Shown: piece after piece, positions 8,949-21,707 of the stretch
Numbering within the stretch: position 1 is the first letter of the stretch
Layout of the letters: every line of letters starts with the position of its first letter
Assembly: GCF_025685575.1 (NCBI RefSeq)
Contig: NZ_JAGSYD010000001.1
Location: 189,852 to 253,851 of the forward strand
Direction of reading: 5' to 3'
From: Granulicella cerasi
GTDB taxonomy: Bacteria > Acidobacteriota > Terriglobia > Terriglobales > Acidobacteriaceae
Length of the DNA stretch: 64,000 bases
Notes under the pieces: model-generated
What the model was told of the DNA's origin: nothing
Seen by the model: only the letters and a program-made list of their open reading frames with translations
Database searches by the model: none
Translations under genes and position numbers: made by a program

Positions 8949-9311
8949 TTACCAGCGGCCCCACGCACGGCTCATGTAGTCCGTCAGCGTCATCGTCACC
9001 AGGACGAGGAAGATGAAGAAGCCGGAGCCGATCGTCATCTTGATCAGGCGCGACTGGTACTTGGCATGCATGAAGAACAGCAGCACGATGACCATCTTGA
9101 TGCTGGCAATCGCCAAAGCAATCACCGGGTTCAACGCGCCCATATCGATGAACGCGGCGCCCACCGTGATGCCCGTGAAGACAAGCAGCGTCAGGTAGAC
9201 CATCACGTACTGCATCGGCGAAACGATGTGATGTTCCGCGTGCTCCGGGTTCGTCACATTTACCGGGTCGTGCTTGTCAGTATGGATGTTGCTTTGAATC
9301 GAATGCGCCAT
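8949..9311 (-). CDS. ctaF: cytochrome c oxidase subunit IV (caa3 type)
   Basis: A 120-residue membrane protein with three hydrophobic segments: VMVYLTLLVFTGITVGAAF, then PVIALAIASIKMVIVLLFFMHAKY, then GSGFFIFLVLVTMTLTDYM. The IASIKMVIVLLFFMHAKY stretch is typical of the prokaryotic COX4/CyoD family (LK...FMHL pattern). The N-terminus is cytoplasmic and histidine rich. It is the last gene of the respiratory operon, 27 bases after ctaE, and is followed directly by the terminator. It helps assembly and stability of the oxidase core rather than catalysis. Confidence 0.93.
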   Translation of the reverse strand: MAHSIQSNIHTDKHDPVNVTNPEHAEHHIVSPMQYVMVYLTLLVFTGITVGAAFIDMGALNPVIALAIASIKMVIVLLFFMHAKYQSRLIKMTIGSGFFIFLVLVTMTLTDYMSRAWGRW

Positions 9312-9338
9312 GATGTCCTCGAAACTGCGGTCAGTCGC

Positions 9339-10115
9339 TTACTTGAGCGGGTGCCGGTTGATCAGATAGAGCAGCGGGAATAAGAACAGCCACACGATAT
9401 CGACGAAATGCCAGTACAAGCCAAAATTTTCGATCGGTGCGACGTATCCTTCCGTGAATTCGCCGCGGTTCGCGCGGTAGATCAGCCAGAGCAGCAGCAC
9501 CAGACCGATGATCATATGCAGCGCGTGCATACCGGTCATAGCAAAGTACAGGAAGAAGAAGAGCTGCGTCTTCTGTGCCATGTCCGGAGCGAGCGGCTCT
9601 TCGGTAGGCTTACCCGTCTTAGCGTCAATGGGCGGGTTCACGAACTCGGAGATATCAAACGTGGCTCCGGGAATGTGGTGCTTCTCCCACTTTTCCTTGT
9701 ACTCGAAGTACTTCACGTTCAAGAAGGCGTAGCCGAAGACGGTGGTCAGGACCAGCATCAACACGAGTACGTTCTTCTTGCGAACCTCTGCCGCCCACAC
9801 ACCCAGCGCCATGAAAAAGCCCGAGCTGATGAGGATTGCAGTGTTGATCGTACCCAGCGGCACGTTCAACTGGTTCGAAGCGGTCGCGAACGCCGGGTAG
9901 TACCAGTTGCGGTACAGCAGGTACGCCATGAAGAGGCCGCCGAAGAACATGATTTCGGTCAGCAGAAAGAGCCACATGCCGAAGCTGCCGGCCTCACGCT
10001 GCTGCTCTTCAGTCTCGAAGTGGTGGCGCAGCTGCGGGAGGTCGTGGTGCTCGTGCACATCATGTGCATCGTGCACCAGCGTCTCGTGGGTTGCGGTGGG
10101 GTTCGCGTTAGCCAA
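9339..10115 (-). CDS. ctaE: cytochrome c oxidase subunit III
   Basis: A 258-residue membrane protein of the COX3 family. It has a soluble His-rich N-terminus, then [21 protein letters not shown], the conserved Glu-containing first helix, and later helices ending in [16 protein letters not shown], the family's closing signature. A loop of about 45 residues between helices ([18 protein letters not shown] and on) is longer than in minimal subunits. The start at 10115 overlaps the end of ctaD by eight bases, so translation is probably coupled. Subunit III does not bind metals but protects the core and the oxygen path. Confidence 0.96.
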   Translation of the reverse strand: MANANPTATHETLVHDAHDVHEHHDLPQLRHHFETEEQQREAGSFGMWLFLLTEIMFFGGLFMAYLLYRNWYYPAFATASNQLNVPLGTINTAILISSGFFMALGVWAAEVRKKNVLVLMLVLTTVFGYAFLNVKYFEYKEKWEKHHIPGATFDISEFVNPPIDAKTGKPTEEPLAPDMAQKTQLFFFLYFAMTGMHALHMIIGLVLLLWLIYRANRGEFTEGYVAPIENFGLYWHFVDIVWLFLFPLLYLINRHPLK

Positions 10116-11775
10116 CGTGCGTCACCTCGTGCTTCATTTTCTCTTCCAGCCACTCGTAGTCGTACGCTTCCTGCGTAACGATCGGCGTCTCGAGGAAGTT
10201 TTCCGTCAAGGGCGGCGACTGAATCTGCCATTCGAGGCCGGTCGCCTGCCAGGGGTTGTTGCCAGCGATCGCACCGTACTTCAGCGACCAACCGAGATAA
10301 ATCAGCGGCAGCATGTAGCCCACGCCCAGCACCGTAGCACCCGCCGTCGACATCACGTTCAGCACCTGGAACTCAGCCGGATACGCTGCATAGCGGCGCG
10401 GCATACCGAGGTAGCCAAGAACGAACTGCGGCAGGAAGGTCAGGTTGAAGCCAACGAACGTGACCACGGCAGCAAGCTTCGAAAGCGACTCCGGATACAT
10501 ACGACCCGTAATCTTCGGCCACCAGAAGTGCACACCCGCGAGGAAGGCCATGAGCATACCGCCCACCATGACGAAGTGGAAGTGTGCCACAACGAAGTAG
10601 GTTTCGGTAAGGTGCACGTCCATGCCCAGCGAGCCAAGGAACACGCCCGTCAGTCCGCCGATGGTGAAGAGGCCGATAAAACCGAACGCGTAGAGCATCG
10701 GGGTCTCGAAGGTAATTGAACCCTTCTGCATCGTGAATGCCCAGTTGAAGATCTTGATCGCCGAAGGAACTGCGACCAGCATCGTCAGCAGGGAGAACAC
10801 CAGTGCCGAGTAGTTCGACACGCCCATGATGAACATGTGGTGGGCCCAGACGAAGAAGCCGAAGAGCGCGATGGCGACCGAGGAGAACGCGACGGCCGTG
10901 TAGCCGAAGACGCGCTTGCGGCTGAAGGTCGACATCACCTCAGAGATCACTCCCATACCCGGCAGAATCATGATGTACACAGCCGGATGCGAGTAGAACC
11001 AGAACAAATGCTGGAAGAGCAGCGGATCGCCACCCTTGGCCGGGTCGAAGACGCCGATGTTCAGCGTGCGCTCCAGGGCCACCAGAACGATCGCGATCGC
11101 GAGTACCGGGGTGCCGAGCACCATCAGCAGCGAAGCCGCGTAGTTCGACCAGATGAAGAGCGGCATGCGGAACCAGGTCATACCCGGTGCACGCATACGG
11201 TGGATCGTCACGATGAAGTTCAGGCCGGTAAAGATCGACGAGAAGCCCGCGATGAAGATACCGATCGCCGTCGTCATGACGTGCGTGTTCAGGTAGTGCG
11301 TGGAGAGCGGAGTCGTAAACGTCCAGCCCGTATCCACACCACCGAGCACCAGCGTGGCCAGCGTGAAGAGGCCTGCGGTCATGTACAGATACCAGCTCAG
11401 CAGGTTGATCTTCGGGAACGCGAGATCCTTGGCGCCGATCATGATCGGCACGAGGAAGTTACCCAGCGCTGCCGGAACCGAAGGCACAAGGAACAAGAAG
11501 ATCATCACGATGCCGTGCATCGTAAAGAACTTGTTGTACGTGTCCGAGGCAACGAGATCAGGCTGCGGGGTCAGCAGTTCCAGTCGGATGAGGCCCGCGA
11601 AGGCTCCGCCGATGAAGAAGAAGAACGTGATCGAGAGCAGGTAAAGAATGCCGATCCGCTTGTGGTCAGCGGTCAACAGCCAGCTCAACAAGCCGTGCTT
11701 GTTGTTCAGGTAGTTGGTCTTCGGCAAACGCGCCGTTGCTTGATCTGGCAAAGAGACGATGGTCGTCGCGCTCAT
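10108..11775 (-). CDS. ctaD: cytochrome c oxidase subunit I
   Basis: The 555-residue catalytic subunit of a haem-copper oxidase, A type. Recognisable parts are [11 protein letters not shown], the low-spin haem ligand in [36 protein letters not shown] with the cross-linked His-Tyr of Cu[10 protein letters not shown], and [16 protein letters not shown] with the haem a and a3 histidines. [13 protein letters not shown] with EVMS after it indicates the A-family proton route. It starts at ATG 11775 with AGGAG nine bases upstream, three bases after the ctaC stop. It reduces oxygen to water and pumps protons across the inner membrane. Confidence 0.98.
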   Translation of the reverse strand: MSATTIVSLPDQATARLPKTNYLNNKHGLLSWLLTADHKRIGILYLLSITFFFFIGGAFAGLIRLELLTPQPDLVASDTYNKFFTMHGIVMIFLFLVPSVPAALGNFLVPIMIGAKDLAFPKINLLSWYLYMTAGLFTLATLVLGGVDTGWTFTTPLSTHYLNTHVMTTAIGIFIAGFSSIFTGLNFIVTIHRMRAPGMTWFRMPLFIWSNYAASLLMVLGTPVLAIAIVLVALERTLNIGVFDPAKGGDPLLFQHLFWFYSHPAVYIMILPGMGVISEVMSTFSRKRVFGYTAVAFSSVAIALFGFFVWAHHMFIMGVSNYSALVFSLLTMLVAVPSAIKIFNWAFTMQKGSITFETPMLYAFGFIGLFTIGGLTGVFLGSLGMDVHLTETYFVVAHFHFVMVGGMLMAFLAGVHFWWPKITGRMYPESLSKLAAVVTFVGFNLTFLPQFVLGYLGMPRRYAAYPAEFQVLNVMSTAGATVLGVGYMLPLIYLGWSLKYGAIAGNNPWQATGLEWQIQSPPLTENFLETPIVTQEAYDYEWLEEKMKHEVTHVG

Positions 11776-11778
11776 GGT

Positions 11779-12831
11779 TTACCGCTCCTGCGTTGTGCCC
11801 GCTACGGGGGTTTTCGGGGCAGCCTGATCACCTTCGCTGGTCATCAGGGTCTGGTGCACTCGATCATTCGACTGCATATTCTTGATGTACTCCACCAGGT
11901 CGATCAGGCCGTCTTCGGAGATCTGGCCCTGGTAGGTCGGCATAATGGGCGCGTAACCCGCCGTAATGTGTTCGCTTGGGTTCAGAATCGCATCACGCAG
12001 ATACGCTTCATTCACCAGAACCTGCGAGCCGTTCGCGAGCGTCAGCTTCGTGCCGTAAACGCCTGCGAGGTTCGGTCCGCGAGCCGCTGCGTTGCCGGTG
12101 TGGCAGGCGTTGCAACCCATGGAGGCAAAGAGTCGCTCGCCGTTCTGCGCCAGGCTCATGCCCGAAGTCGACTCCTGCAGCCACTTCTCGTAATCCTTCG
12201 GCTCGAGAACCGTGACTTCACCGATCATGCCGGCGTGGAGCGTGCCGCAATACTGCGTGCAGAAGATATGATACGTGCCCGGCGTCGTCGCCTGGAACCA
12301 CACGGTCGAATAACGGCCCGGGATCACTTCACGCTTGACGCGGAAGTCGGGAATCGAGAACGAGTGGAACACGTCCTGCGAGATCATGGTGAGCTGCACC
12401 GGCTTGCCCGCCGGAATGTGCAGCGCGTTGATTTCGTGCTGACCGCCCGGGTGCTCGGCCTTCCACATCCACTGCTTGCCCACGACGTAGATGTTCATCG
12501 CGTTGGCCGGCGGGTTGAAGATGCGGAAGTACAACAGCGCGCCCCAGACGAAGGTCACGAGGAAGATCGCCAGAGGAATGATCGTCCACGTGGCCTCGAG
12601 CAGCGTCGAGCCTTCGACCTGCGTCGCCACGGGGTTCTTTTCCTTGCGGTACCGAATCGAGAAGAAGACCACCAACACACCCACCAGGAGTGTGCCCACG
12701 ATCGTCATCCCAATGAGGAAGAAGTAGAGCGCGTCCGTGTATGGTGCGATCGTGGACGCCTCAGCCGGAAACAGGGCCGAGCTGTGCAACCACTTCACCA
12801 AAAAATGCCAAAGTACTGGACTAATTCCCAT
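11779..12831 (-). CDS. ctaC: cytochrome c oxidase subunit II with fused cytochrome c domain
   Basis: A 350-residue subunit II. It has two N-terminal membrane segments (FFLIGMTIVGTLLVGVLVVF and TIIPLAIFLVTFVWGALLYF), then the periplasmic CuA domain with FCTQYCGTLHAGM near residues 190-202. A C-terminal cytochrome c domain carries CNACH near residue 239 and a methionine ligand in YAPIMPTY. This fusion defines caa3-type oxidases, which take electrons without a separate soluble cytochrome c. The CuA motif has Gln where many proteins have Glu (C-T-Q-Y-C), a tolerated change since the backbone carbonyl binds copper. The spacing to ctaD is three bases. Confidence 0.97.
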   Translation of the reverse strand: MGISPVLWHFLVKWLHSSALFPAEASTIAPYTDALYFFLIGMTIVGTLLVGVLVVFFSIRYRKEKNPVATQVEGSTLLEATWTIIPLAIFLVTFVWGALLYFRIFNPPANAMNIYVVGKQWMWKAEHPGGQHEINALHIPAGKPVQLTMISQDVFHSFSIPDFRVKREVIPGRYSTVWFQATTPGTYHIFCTQYCGTLHAGMIGEVTVLEPKDYEKWLQESTSGMSLAQNGERLFASMGCNACHTGNAAARGPNLAGVYGTKLTLANGSQVLVNEAYLRDAILNPSEHITAGYAPIMPTYQGQISEDGLIDLVEYIKNMQSNDRVHQTLMTSEGDQAAPKTPVAGTTQER

Positions 12832-12839
12832 CGTTCGCC

Positions 12840-13775
12840 TTATCCATTCCGCCGTGTAAAGTCTTCGTCATTCGGCCGATCCTGATTCTGCTCACGACCC
12901 AGCTTCAGGTCTTTGCGGAACATCAGAAACATAAACCCGCCCAGCCCGGCGACGGTCATCATGCCGCCCAACTGAACCACTCGCGCCACGATCAGCGAGT
13001 GCTTATTAATCTGCGGATCATAGTGGTAGCAGTACGTCAGAATATTCGCTACCGGTGATCCGATCTTGTTGCCGCTCGCGTCTACCAGACCGAGCAGGAT
13101 GTCCTTCGAGGAGTACTCGACCCCCAGGTAGTACTGCGCCAGCTTGCCCTGCGGCGTTGCAATCTCAATCGCACTTGCGTGCGCGAACTGCGTCAGGCGG
13201 CCATCCGGTCCGGGGACACGCGTGTAGCCGAAGCCCACTGCGTTCGTCACCGCATCAATGTCCGGCTGTTTGCCCGTCAGGAAGTGCCAGCCATCAGCCG
13301 TTTCCGGGTGACCGTACCGCTTGAGGTAAAACGCCTTCTTCGCCGCCGCCGTACCGACCGTTTCGCTCGGATCGATCGTCATCACAACGATCTGGAAGTC
13401 CTTGCCCGGGACGAGATGAACCATCTCGAGCGCCGAGGTCAGGCCGTCCATCTCCTCCGAGCAGAGCATCGGGCAGTTGTAGTACACCACTGCCAGAACC
13501 GCCGGGTGCTTGCCGTCGAAGTAATCACCGAGCTTCACGTTCGCGCCGTGATCATCGACGAACTGTGCGTTCAGCGGGAGTTGCGCGTTCAAGTGCTGCG
13601 CAACCTGTACCTTGCCGAGGACCGTCGGGAGCTGATCGCCATGATTGTCGCCCATGGACTTCTCGCCGTAGCCGGTGGTCTGCGCGGCAGCCATCATGCC
13701 GCCGAGCGCAAGCGCACCGAGACCTGCGGTGATCCACCGCTTGACTCCTGTCCGGATTGTGCTCAGCATCATCAT
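12840..13775 (-). CDS. SCO1/SenC copper chaperone for cytochrome oxidase
   Basis: A 311-residue exported protein with an N-terminal signal or anchor (WITAGLGALALGGMMAAAQ). A thioredoxin-like domain holds the copper motif YYNCPMLCSEEMDGL near residues 97-111, with the third ligand His in QFAHASAIEIA, as in SCO proteins. A C-terminal membrane segment (VARVVQLGGMMTVAGLGGFMFLMF) is added, so the protein may be anchored at both ends. It delivers copper to the CuA site of CtaC, which is the next gene, nine bases downstream. Three consecutive ATG codons sit at the start; the first (13775) is used here. Confidence 0.93.
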   Translation of the reverse strand: MMMLSTIRTGVKRWITAGLGALALGGMMAAAQTTGYGEKSMGDNHGDQLPTVLGKVQVAQHLNAQLPLNAQFVDDHGANVKLGDYFDGKHPAVLAVVYYNCPMLCSEEMDGLTSALEMVHLVPGKDFQIVVMTIDPSETVGTAAAKKAFYLKRYGHPETADGWHFLTGKQPDIDAVTNAVGFGYTRVPGPDGRLTQFAHASAIEIATPQGKLAQYYLGVEYSSKDILLGLVDASGNKIGSPVANILTYCYHYDPQINKHSLIVARVVQLGGMMTVAGLGGFMFLMFRKDLKLGREQNQDRPNDEDFTRRNG

Positions 13776-13799
13776 GACTTTGTCCTTTTACAACTCGTG

Positions 13800-14480
13800 C
13801 TACTTCTCTGCGTGCTCAAACTCGAGCTTCTGCTCGCGTGCCTGGATCGTCGAAAGCTCATAACCGGTACGCGCGAAACCCGTGGTCAGCGGCGCGTGCA
13901 CATCGTGCGACGTTTCGCCGACCATCAGCTTGTGCGGAGCAACCGCAGCCTTCGGCAAACCACGCTCGACGATGAGATCCATCGCTCGCTCCACCGGAAT
14001 GCGAACGGTGCCCGCAGGCAAATCGCTCGAGGTGGAGTAGTTGTCGAGCAGCAGATCTTCCTTCGCGTGCAGGTCAGCCGTGTCCTGGTTGCCGTCATCT
14101 GTCTCCAGACGCGGTCCAGGGAAAGTCTGCGCCATCGTCGCGAGCTGCTTCTGCTCCATCTCGGCGTTCGAAGCAAGGTTCTGGCGCTTGTCCCCGTGCT
14201 GCGTCTCACCCATGTCGCGAATCTGCTGGTGCCACTGATCGCGCGGGCCATCCTGCTTCTGGAGCGCGTAGTTGATCGCCTTGCCCATGAAGAAGCAGAA
14301 GATGAAGAAGACAAAGATGAATCCAGCGAGGCCGGCGATGAAGGTGATAACGCCGCCAACGTTGATGTCCTGGATTTCGTACCCCGGGTGCTCGGAGTCC
14401 TTGACCTTCGGATCGTGCGGGTGGGCGACTACGCCCTCCGGCTGTCCAGCGTCGTGTCCTTCGTGTCCTTTAGTGGGCAT
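13800..14480 (-). CDS. unknown membrane-anchored protein of the ACIII-oxidase operon
   Basis: A 226-residue protein with a His-rich N-terminus, one long membrane helix near residues 43-65 (VITFIAGLAGFIFVFFIFCFFMG), and a soluble C-terminal part. That part contains PGPRLETDD and VRIPVERAMDLIVERGLP, a phrase I associate with proteins encoded in acidobacterial respiratory operons. No haem, copper or iron-sulfur motif is present. It lies between actF (overlap eleven bases, suggesting coupled translation) and the SCO gene. The location and topology point to an assembly or supercomplex-bridging factor, but no activity can be read. Confidence 0.75.
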   Translation of the reverse strand: MPTKGHEGHDAGQPEGVVAHPHDPKVKDSEHPGYEIQDINVGGVITFIAGLAGFIFVFFIFCFFMGKAINYALQKQDGPRDQWHQQIRDMGETQHGDKRQNLASNAEMEQKQLATMAQTFPGPRLETDDGNQDTADLHAKEDLLLDNYSTSSDLPAGTVRIPVERAMDLIVERGLPKAAVAPHKLMVGETSHDVHAPLTTGFARTGYELSTIQAREQKLEFEHAEK

Positions 14481-15792
14481 GTTCCGGCTCCAACAGTTCT
14501 TCCGTATGCGGATCGTTCAAGTTCAATAGCGGGCGCTGCATCAGGTTCGTAAGGTAAACCACCGTCCAGATGGACAGCATGGCCACGGGAACCGTGATGA
14601 AGGCCAGGATGCCGAGGTTACCGCTCAGGCGGAGGTGCTCCTGCTGGTCCTTGAAGGACGGAGCCACGAGCCAGAAGATGTCCACCAGGCGCGCGGTCAG
14701 CATGATGCAGCAGACCCAAATCAGCTTCTTCTTCGAGCGCTTGATGTCGCGGCTCAACAGCAGGCAGAACGGGATCACCCAGTGCAGGATCACGTCAGCC
14801 GTGCAGATCGTCCACCAGCCACCGTGAATGCGCTTCAGGTAGTAGAAGAGCTCATCCGGAATGTTGCCCGACCAGATGATCAGGAACTCCGAGAAGGTGA
14901 GGTAGATGTTCAGCATCGTGAACGCAAACATCAGCTTCGCGATGTCGTGCTGCTCGGTGGTCCGGAAGAGCGTCTTGATCGGCTCCGCCTTCGACAGCAG
15001 GATCATCGTCAGCACCGAAACGGCCAGGACTGCGTAGCCCTGTGCGACGAGGAACTGAAGGCCGAAAACCGAAGACGCCCAGATGATATCCAGCGACTTC
15101 ACCCAGACAATGACGAAGTCCGTCAGCAGGATCACGTAGAAGAGGATCGAGGGACCCGAGAGGTTCTCGAAACGCTTGCGCCACTTGGTGTAGCTGGCTG
15201 CCGTGCCGGCCTGCGGATCGTTGTCACGCTCGATCGACCACTTGTTCAGCAGAAAAACGACCAGACCGATGAAACCGAGAACGACAACACTCTGCACTAT
15301 TGCCGGAACCGGCGCGAGCATAATGTGGCGGTAGTCGAGGTCGAGGTGCTCTTCCTGTGTGATGAAGCCCTTGTGCCAGGCATCCATCGTGGCCTGCGGC
15401 GTCGTGTACATCGCCCAGAGATAAAGCTTCTTCATGAAGAAGACGATGGGCAGGAACATCACGACCACGAGCAACCAGGTTCGGGTCATCGCTTCCAGCG
15501 GACGGCGCAGGATGTGTCCCCACTTACCTCCGGAGACGTACTGCACCATCAGGAAGGCCAACGCGCCGCCGAGGAGGTTGAAGCAGAGCATGAAGCCTGC
15601 CAGATACGCGCGCAACACCTGGTCGCGTCCACCGGGGACGAACAGGAGCGCCGCTGATGCAAGCAGGAAGACCGCCGCAACGATGACAGCGCGGGTGCGC
15701 CAGGCCGCGACCACCGGCGGCGCCGTCAGCGTCGCGGGCAACGCGCGCGGGCCGTGGTGATGCGCTTCGTGATGTCCGTGTTCATGAGCCAT
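14470..15792 (-). CDS. actF: alternative complex III subunit ActF
   Basis: A 440-residue protein with about ten membrane helices, beginning after a His-rich tail (MAHEHGHHEAHHHG). Helix blocks such as VLRAYLAGFMLCFNLLGGALAFLMVQY and the late SIWTVVYLTNLMQRPLLNLNDPH match ActF, the small paralogue of the NrfD/ActC quinol-binding type. It is part of the membrane portion of the quinol:cytochrome c (or oxidase) oxidoreductase. The stop overlaps the next gene by eleven bases. It is 49 bases after actE. ActF is thought to take part in proton movement, but that role is inferred from family work, not from this sequence. Confidence 0.9.
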   Translation of the reverse strand: MAHEHGHHEAHHHGPRALPATLTAPPVVAAWRTRAVIVAAVFLLASAALLFVPGGRDQVLRAYLAGFMLCFNLLGGALAFLMVQYVSGGKWGHILRRPLEAMTRTWLLVVVMFLPIVFFMKKLYLWAMYTTPQATMDAWHKGFITQEEHLDLDYRHIMLAPVPAIVQSVVVLGFIGLVVFLLNKWSIERDNDPQAGTAASYTKWRKRFENLSGPSILFYVILLTDFVIVWVKSLDIIWASSVFGLQFLVAQGYAVLAVSVLTMILLSKAEPIKTLFRTTEQHDIAKLMFAFTMLNIYLTFSEFLIIWSGNIPDELFYYLKRIHGGWWTICTADVILHWVIPFCLLLSRDIKRSKKKLIWVCCIMLTARLVDIFWLVAPSFKDQQEHLRLSGNLGILAFITVPVAMLSIWTVVYLTNLMQRPLLNLNDPHTEELLEPEHAH

Positions 15793-15841
15793 GCGTCTTA
15801 ATCGCTTTCCGTTTCAACTTCTGCGTTCAATTCTTGAAAAC

Positions 15842-16576
15842 TTACTTGGCCGCGGGTGCCGTCGCCGGAGCTGCAGGCTTTGCTGCGGCCGTCGGCTGAC
15901 CGGGGATACCGTTGTCCTGTCCGTTCGGCGTGCCGTAAACCGCCGTCTTCGGCAGCTCCCAGCTCTTGGCGAAGTCATCCGGCATGCCCTTTTCCTTGGC
16001 AATCTCGTGGAGGTTCTTCACCTGTTCGCCCGACGGTACATCCGAAGGCTTGGCATTCTGGCTCAACTGCAGCGCGCGAATGTATGCGGCCACCGCCCAA
16101 CGATCCTGCGGCGTGAGTTGCGCCTTGTAGTCAGGCATCGCGCCGTAACCGTTGGTCATGACTGCGAAGAAATGACCCAGCGGCAGGTTACGCATACGCT
16201 CGGTGTGGAAGTCGCCAGCAGGGCGGTAGCCGCGCTGCACGATCATGCCTTCACCGTTGCCCACACGCGAGTGGCACGGCGTGCAGTACACGTTGTAACG
16301 CTCCTGGCCGCGAGCGATGGTGTCCTTCGTTAGCGGGATCGGCAGACCGTCGCCTTCCTTGCCGTCCATCATGCCGGTCGAGAAGTAGGCGTCCTGCATC
16401 TGGTCACGCGACACGGTGTTGTCCACCTGCGGGCGCACCGAGCGGCCGTCGCCATAAAAGCTCGTACCGCGCTGCGGGAAGAACTTCGGCTGGTCGTGCA
16501 TGTCCTGTCGGCAGCCGGCGAGCGCGAGCATCGCACCCATCGCCACCAGAGCCGTCATCGGGCGGGTGAACTGCAT
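15842..16576 (-). CDS. actE: alternative complex III monohaem cytochrome ActE, lipoprotein
   Basis: A 244-residue lipoprotein. MTALVAMGAMLALAGC is a signal peptide with lipobox LAGC at residue 22. One haem-binding motif CTPCH lies at residues 98-102, and a methionine ligand is likely in GYGAMPDY. The C-terminus is Ala/Pro rich. I chose ATG 16576, which has AGGGA six bases before it and gives a canonical lipoprotein signal. An ATG at 16612 overlaps the actD stop by one base and would add twelve residues ahead of the signal. ActE is one of the two cytochromes of the complex and passes electrons towards the oxidase. Confidence 0.93.
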   Translation of the reverse strand: MQFTRPMTALVAMGAMLALAGCRQDMHDQPKFFPQRGTSFYGDGRSVRPQVDNTVSRDQMQDAYFSTGMMDGKEGDGLPIPLTKDTIARGQERYNVYCTPCHSRVGNGEGMIVQRGYRPAGDFHTERMRNLPLGHFFAVMTNGYGAMPDYKAQLTPQDRWAVAAYIRALQLSQNAKPSDVPSGEQVKNLHEIAKEKGMPDDFAKSWELPKTAVYGTPNGQDNGIPGQPTAAAKPAAPATAPAAK

Positions 16577-16611
16577 TGCTTTTCCCTGCTCCCTGTTTCC
16601 ACGTGCCTGCA

Positions 16612-17154
16612 TTAGAGCTCTACCTCCACCACTGAAATCGGCGAGAAGCTCTCGAGGAACGAACGCGTCTCGTTAGCCGAGAACTTCGGATCGTAGGCCT
16701 CAAGGCACAGGAAAAACTTGTCGTTCAGAGCGCCCGAACGGAAGTTCGGGGCATTGAACAACGGGTGATACAGCTGCGGCAGGCCGCACTGGGCGAGCAT
16801 GCCAAACGCCGTCGACAAACCGGCGAAGAGAATCGTCCATTCGTAGCCCGGGATCACAAACGCCGGCCACGAGAAGAGCGGGCGGCCCGCAATGTTCAGC
16901 GGATAACCCCAGACGTTGATCCACACTTCCAGACCGTAGCCCGTGAGCAGACCCATGATGCCGCCCATCAGGCACATCAGCGGCACGCGGTTCTTGTGGA
17001 AGCGCAGAGCTTCTGCTGCTTCTTCTACCGGGTATGGGGTGTAGCACTCCATACGGCGATAGCCCTGCTGATAGGCCGCTTCCGTCGCCTGTACGAGCTC
17101 CGTCGGCGTGTTGAACTCGGCGATCAGTCCGTAGATACCTTCTTTGATCGGCAT
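16612..17154 (-). CDS. actD: alternative complex III subunit ActD (DUF3341)
   Basis: A 180-residue protein of the DUF3341 family: IKEGIYGLIAEFNTPTELV at the start, then YRRMECYTPYPVEEAAEAL, two membrane helices (VPLMCLMGGIMGLLTGYGLEVW and WTILFAGLSTAFGMLAQCGLPQLYHPLF), and a cytoplasmic end. ATG 17154 is one base after the actC stop codon (TAACATG), giving tightly coupled translation. ActD is a structural subunit without cofactors. It links the membrane and peripheral parts in known structures of the complex. Confidence 0.94.
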   Translation of the reverse strand: MPIKEGIYGLIAEFNTPTELVQATEAAYQQGYRRMECYTPYPVEEAAEALRFHKNRVPLMCLMGGIMGLLTGYGLEVWINVWGYPLNIAGRPLFSWPAFVIPGYEWTILFAGLSTAFGMLAQCGLPQLYHPLFNAPNFRSGALNDKFFLCLEAYDPKFSANETRSFLESFSPISVVEVEL

Positions 17155-17155
17155 G

Positions 17156-18598
17156 TTAGATCGCCTCCTCAACTACGGTTTCTGCATCTGCGCCGCCATG
17201 GTGGACCTTGGTCTGCGGCAGAATCATCTTGATTTCCGACATCGGGATCATCGGAGCGATACGGGCAAAGAGCAGGAACAGCACCGTAAACATGCCCCAC
17301 GTGCCGATGAAGAGGATGTAATCCCACTTCGTCGCGCGGTACGTGCCCCAGCTCGAAGGCAGGTAGTCACGATACAGCGTCGTCACGACGATCACGAAGC
17401 GCTCGAACCACATACCGATGTTCACGATGAAGCTGAGGATGAACAGGTACAGCACGTTGGTGCGGAGCTTACGCGACCAGAGCGAGGTCAGCGGAATTGC
17501 GATGTTCGTCAGGATGAGCATCCAGTATGCCCAGCCAATCGGCCCGAACATACGGTTCCACATCATGAAGAACTCCCAGTGCGAACCCGAGTACCAGCTC
17601 ATGAAGACTTCCATGCCGTAGCCGTAAGCCACGATCGAACCGGTCGCCAGCATGACCTTCGCCATGTTGTCGAGGTGACGCTCGGTCACCATGTCTTCAA
17701 GGTGGTAGAACTTGCGGATCGGGATGGCCAGCGTGAGCACCATCGCGAAACCTGAGTACACAGCGCCCGCGACGAAGTACGGCGGGAAGATCGTCGTGTG
17801 CCAGCCAGCCATCGCCGCGACGGCGAAGTCGAAGGAAATGGTGGTGTGCACCGAGAGCACCAGCGGCGTGGAGAGGCCGGCGAGCAGCAGCGAAGCCGTC
17901 TCGTAACGGATCCAATGGCGGGTGGAACCGCGCCAGCCGAGCGACAGGATGCCGTAGAAATACTTGGCAATCGGATGCTGCGCGCGATCGCGGAGCGTAC
18001 CGAAGTCCGGCACCATGCCGATGAACCAGAAGACCACCGAGATCGTCGCGTACGTCGACACGGCGAACACGTCCCACGCCAGCGGCGAGCGGAACTGCGG
18101 CCAGAGGTTCATGGTGTTCGGGTACGGCATCAGCCAGTAACCGAGCCACGGACGACCGATGTGCACCAGCGGATAGATACCCGCGCAGCATACAGCGAAG
18201 ATCGTCATTGCTTCGGCGAAGCGGTTGATCGAGTTACGCCATGTCTGCTTGAACAGCAGCAAAATCGCAGAGATCAGCGTACCGGCGTGGCCGATACCGA
18301 TCCACCAAACGAAGTTGATGATGGCGAAGCCCCAGGCCACGGGCATCGTGATGCCCCAGATGCCGACGCCCTTGAGGAACAGCCACGTCAGGCCGGCAAC
18401 CACGCCGAGCGCAACGGTGGCGGCGAACATCAAGCCGCCGATCCAGGCGATCGGAGTGTTGGCCGTCAGAACAATGCCCGCGATCTTCTGCGTGATGCTC
18501 TTGAAGTTGTGGCCAGGTGCGACAACGGCGTATTCGCCGGTGCGCGGGTCGATCATGGGATCGACTGCTGGGTCGTGAAGCGGTCCGTGGGTCGCCAT
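17156..18598 (-). CDS. actC: alternative complex III quinol-binding subunit ActC (NrfD-like)
   Basis: A 480-residue NrfD/PsrC-like protein with about ten membrane helices. Landmarks are NFVWWIGIGHAGTLISAILLL, FAVCCAGIYPLVHIGRPW, and WHTTIFPPYFVAGAVYSGFAM, which belong to the quinol-oxidising site next to the iron-sulfur arm. ATG 18598 is one base past the actB stop (TAGTATG). It works with ActB, whose iron-sulfur clusters accept the electrons. Length and helix count agree with ActC of other bacteria. Confidence 0.95.
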   Translation of the reverse strand: MATHGPLHDPAVDPMIDPRTGEYAVVAPGHNFKSITQKIAGIVLTANTPIAWIGGLMFAATVALGVVAGLTWLFLKGVGIWGITMPVAWGFAIINFVWWIGIGHAGTLISAILLLFKQTWRNSINRFAEAMTIFAVCCAGIYPLVHIGRPWLGYWLMPYPNTMNLWPQFRSPLAWDVFAVSTYATISVVFWFIGMVPDFGTLRDRAQHPIAKYFYGILSLGWRGSTRHWIRYETASLLLAGLSTPLVLSVHTTISFDFAVAAMAGWHTTIFPPYFVAGAVYSGFAMVLTLAIPIRKFYHLEDMVTERHLDNMAKVMLATGSIVAYGYGMEVFMSWYSGSHWEFFMMWNRMFGPIGWAYWMLILTNIAIPLTSLWSRKLRTNVLYLFILSFIVNIGMWFERFVIVVTTLYRDYLPSSWGTYRATKWDYILFIGTWGMFTVLFLLFARIAPMIPMSEIKMILPQTKVHHGGADAETVVEEAI

Positions 18599-18599
18599 A

Positions 18600-21703
<3,104 letters not shown>

Positions 21704-21707
<4 letters not shown>
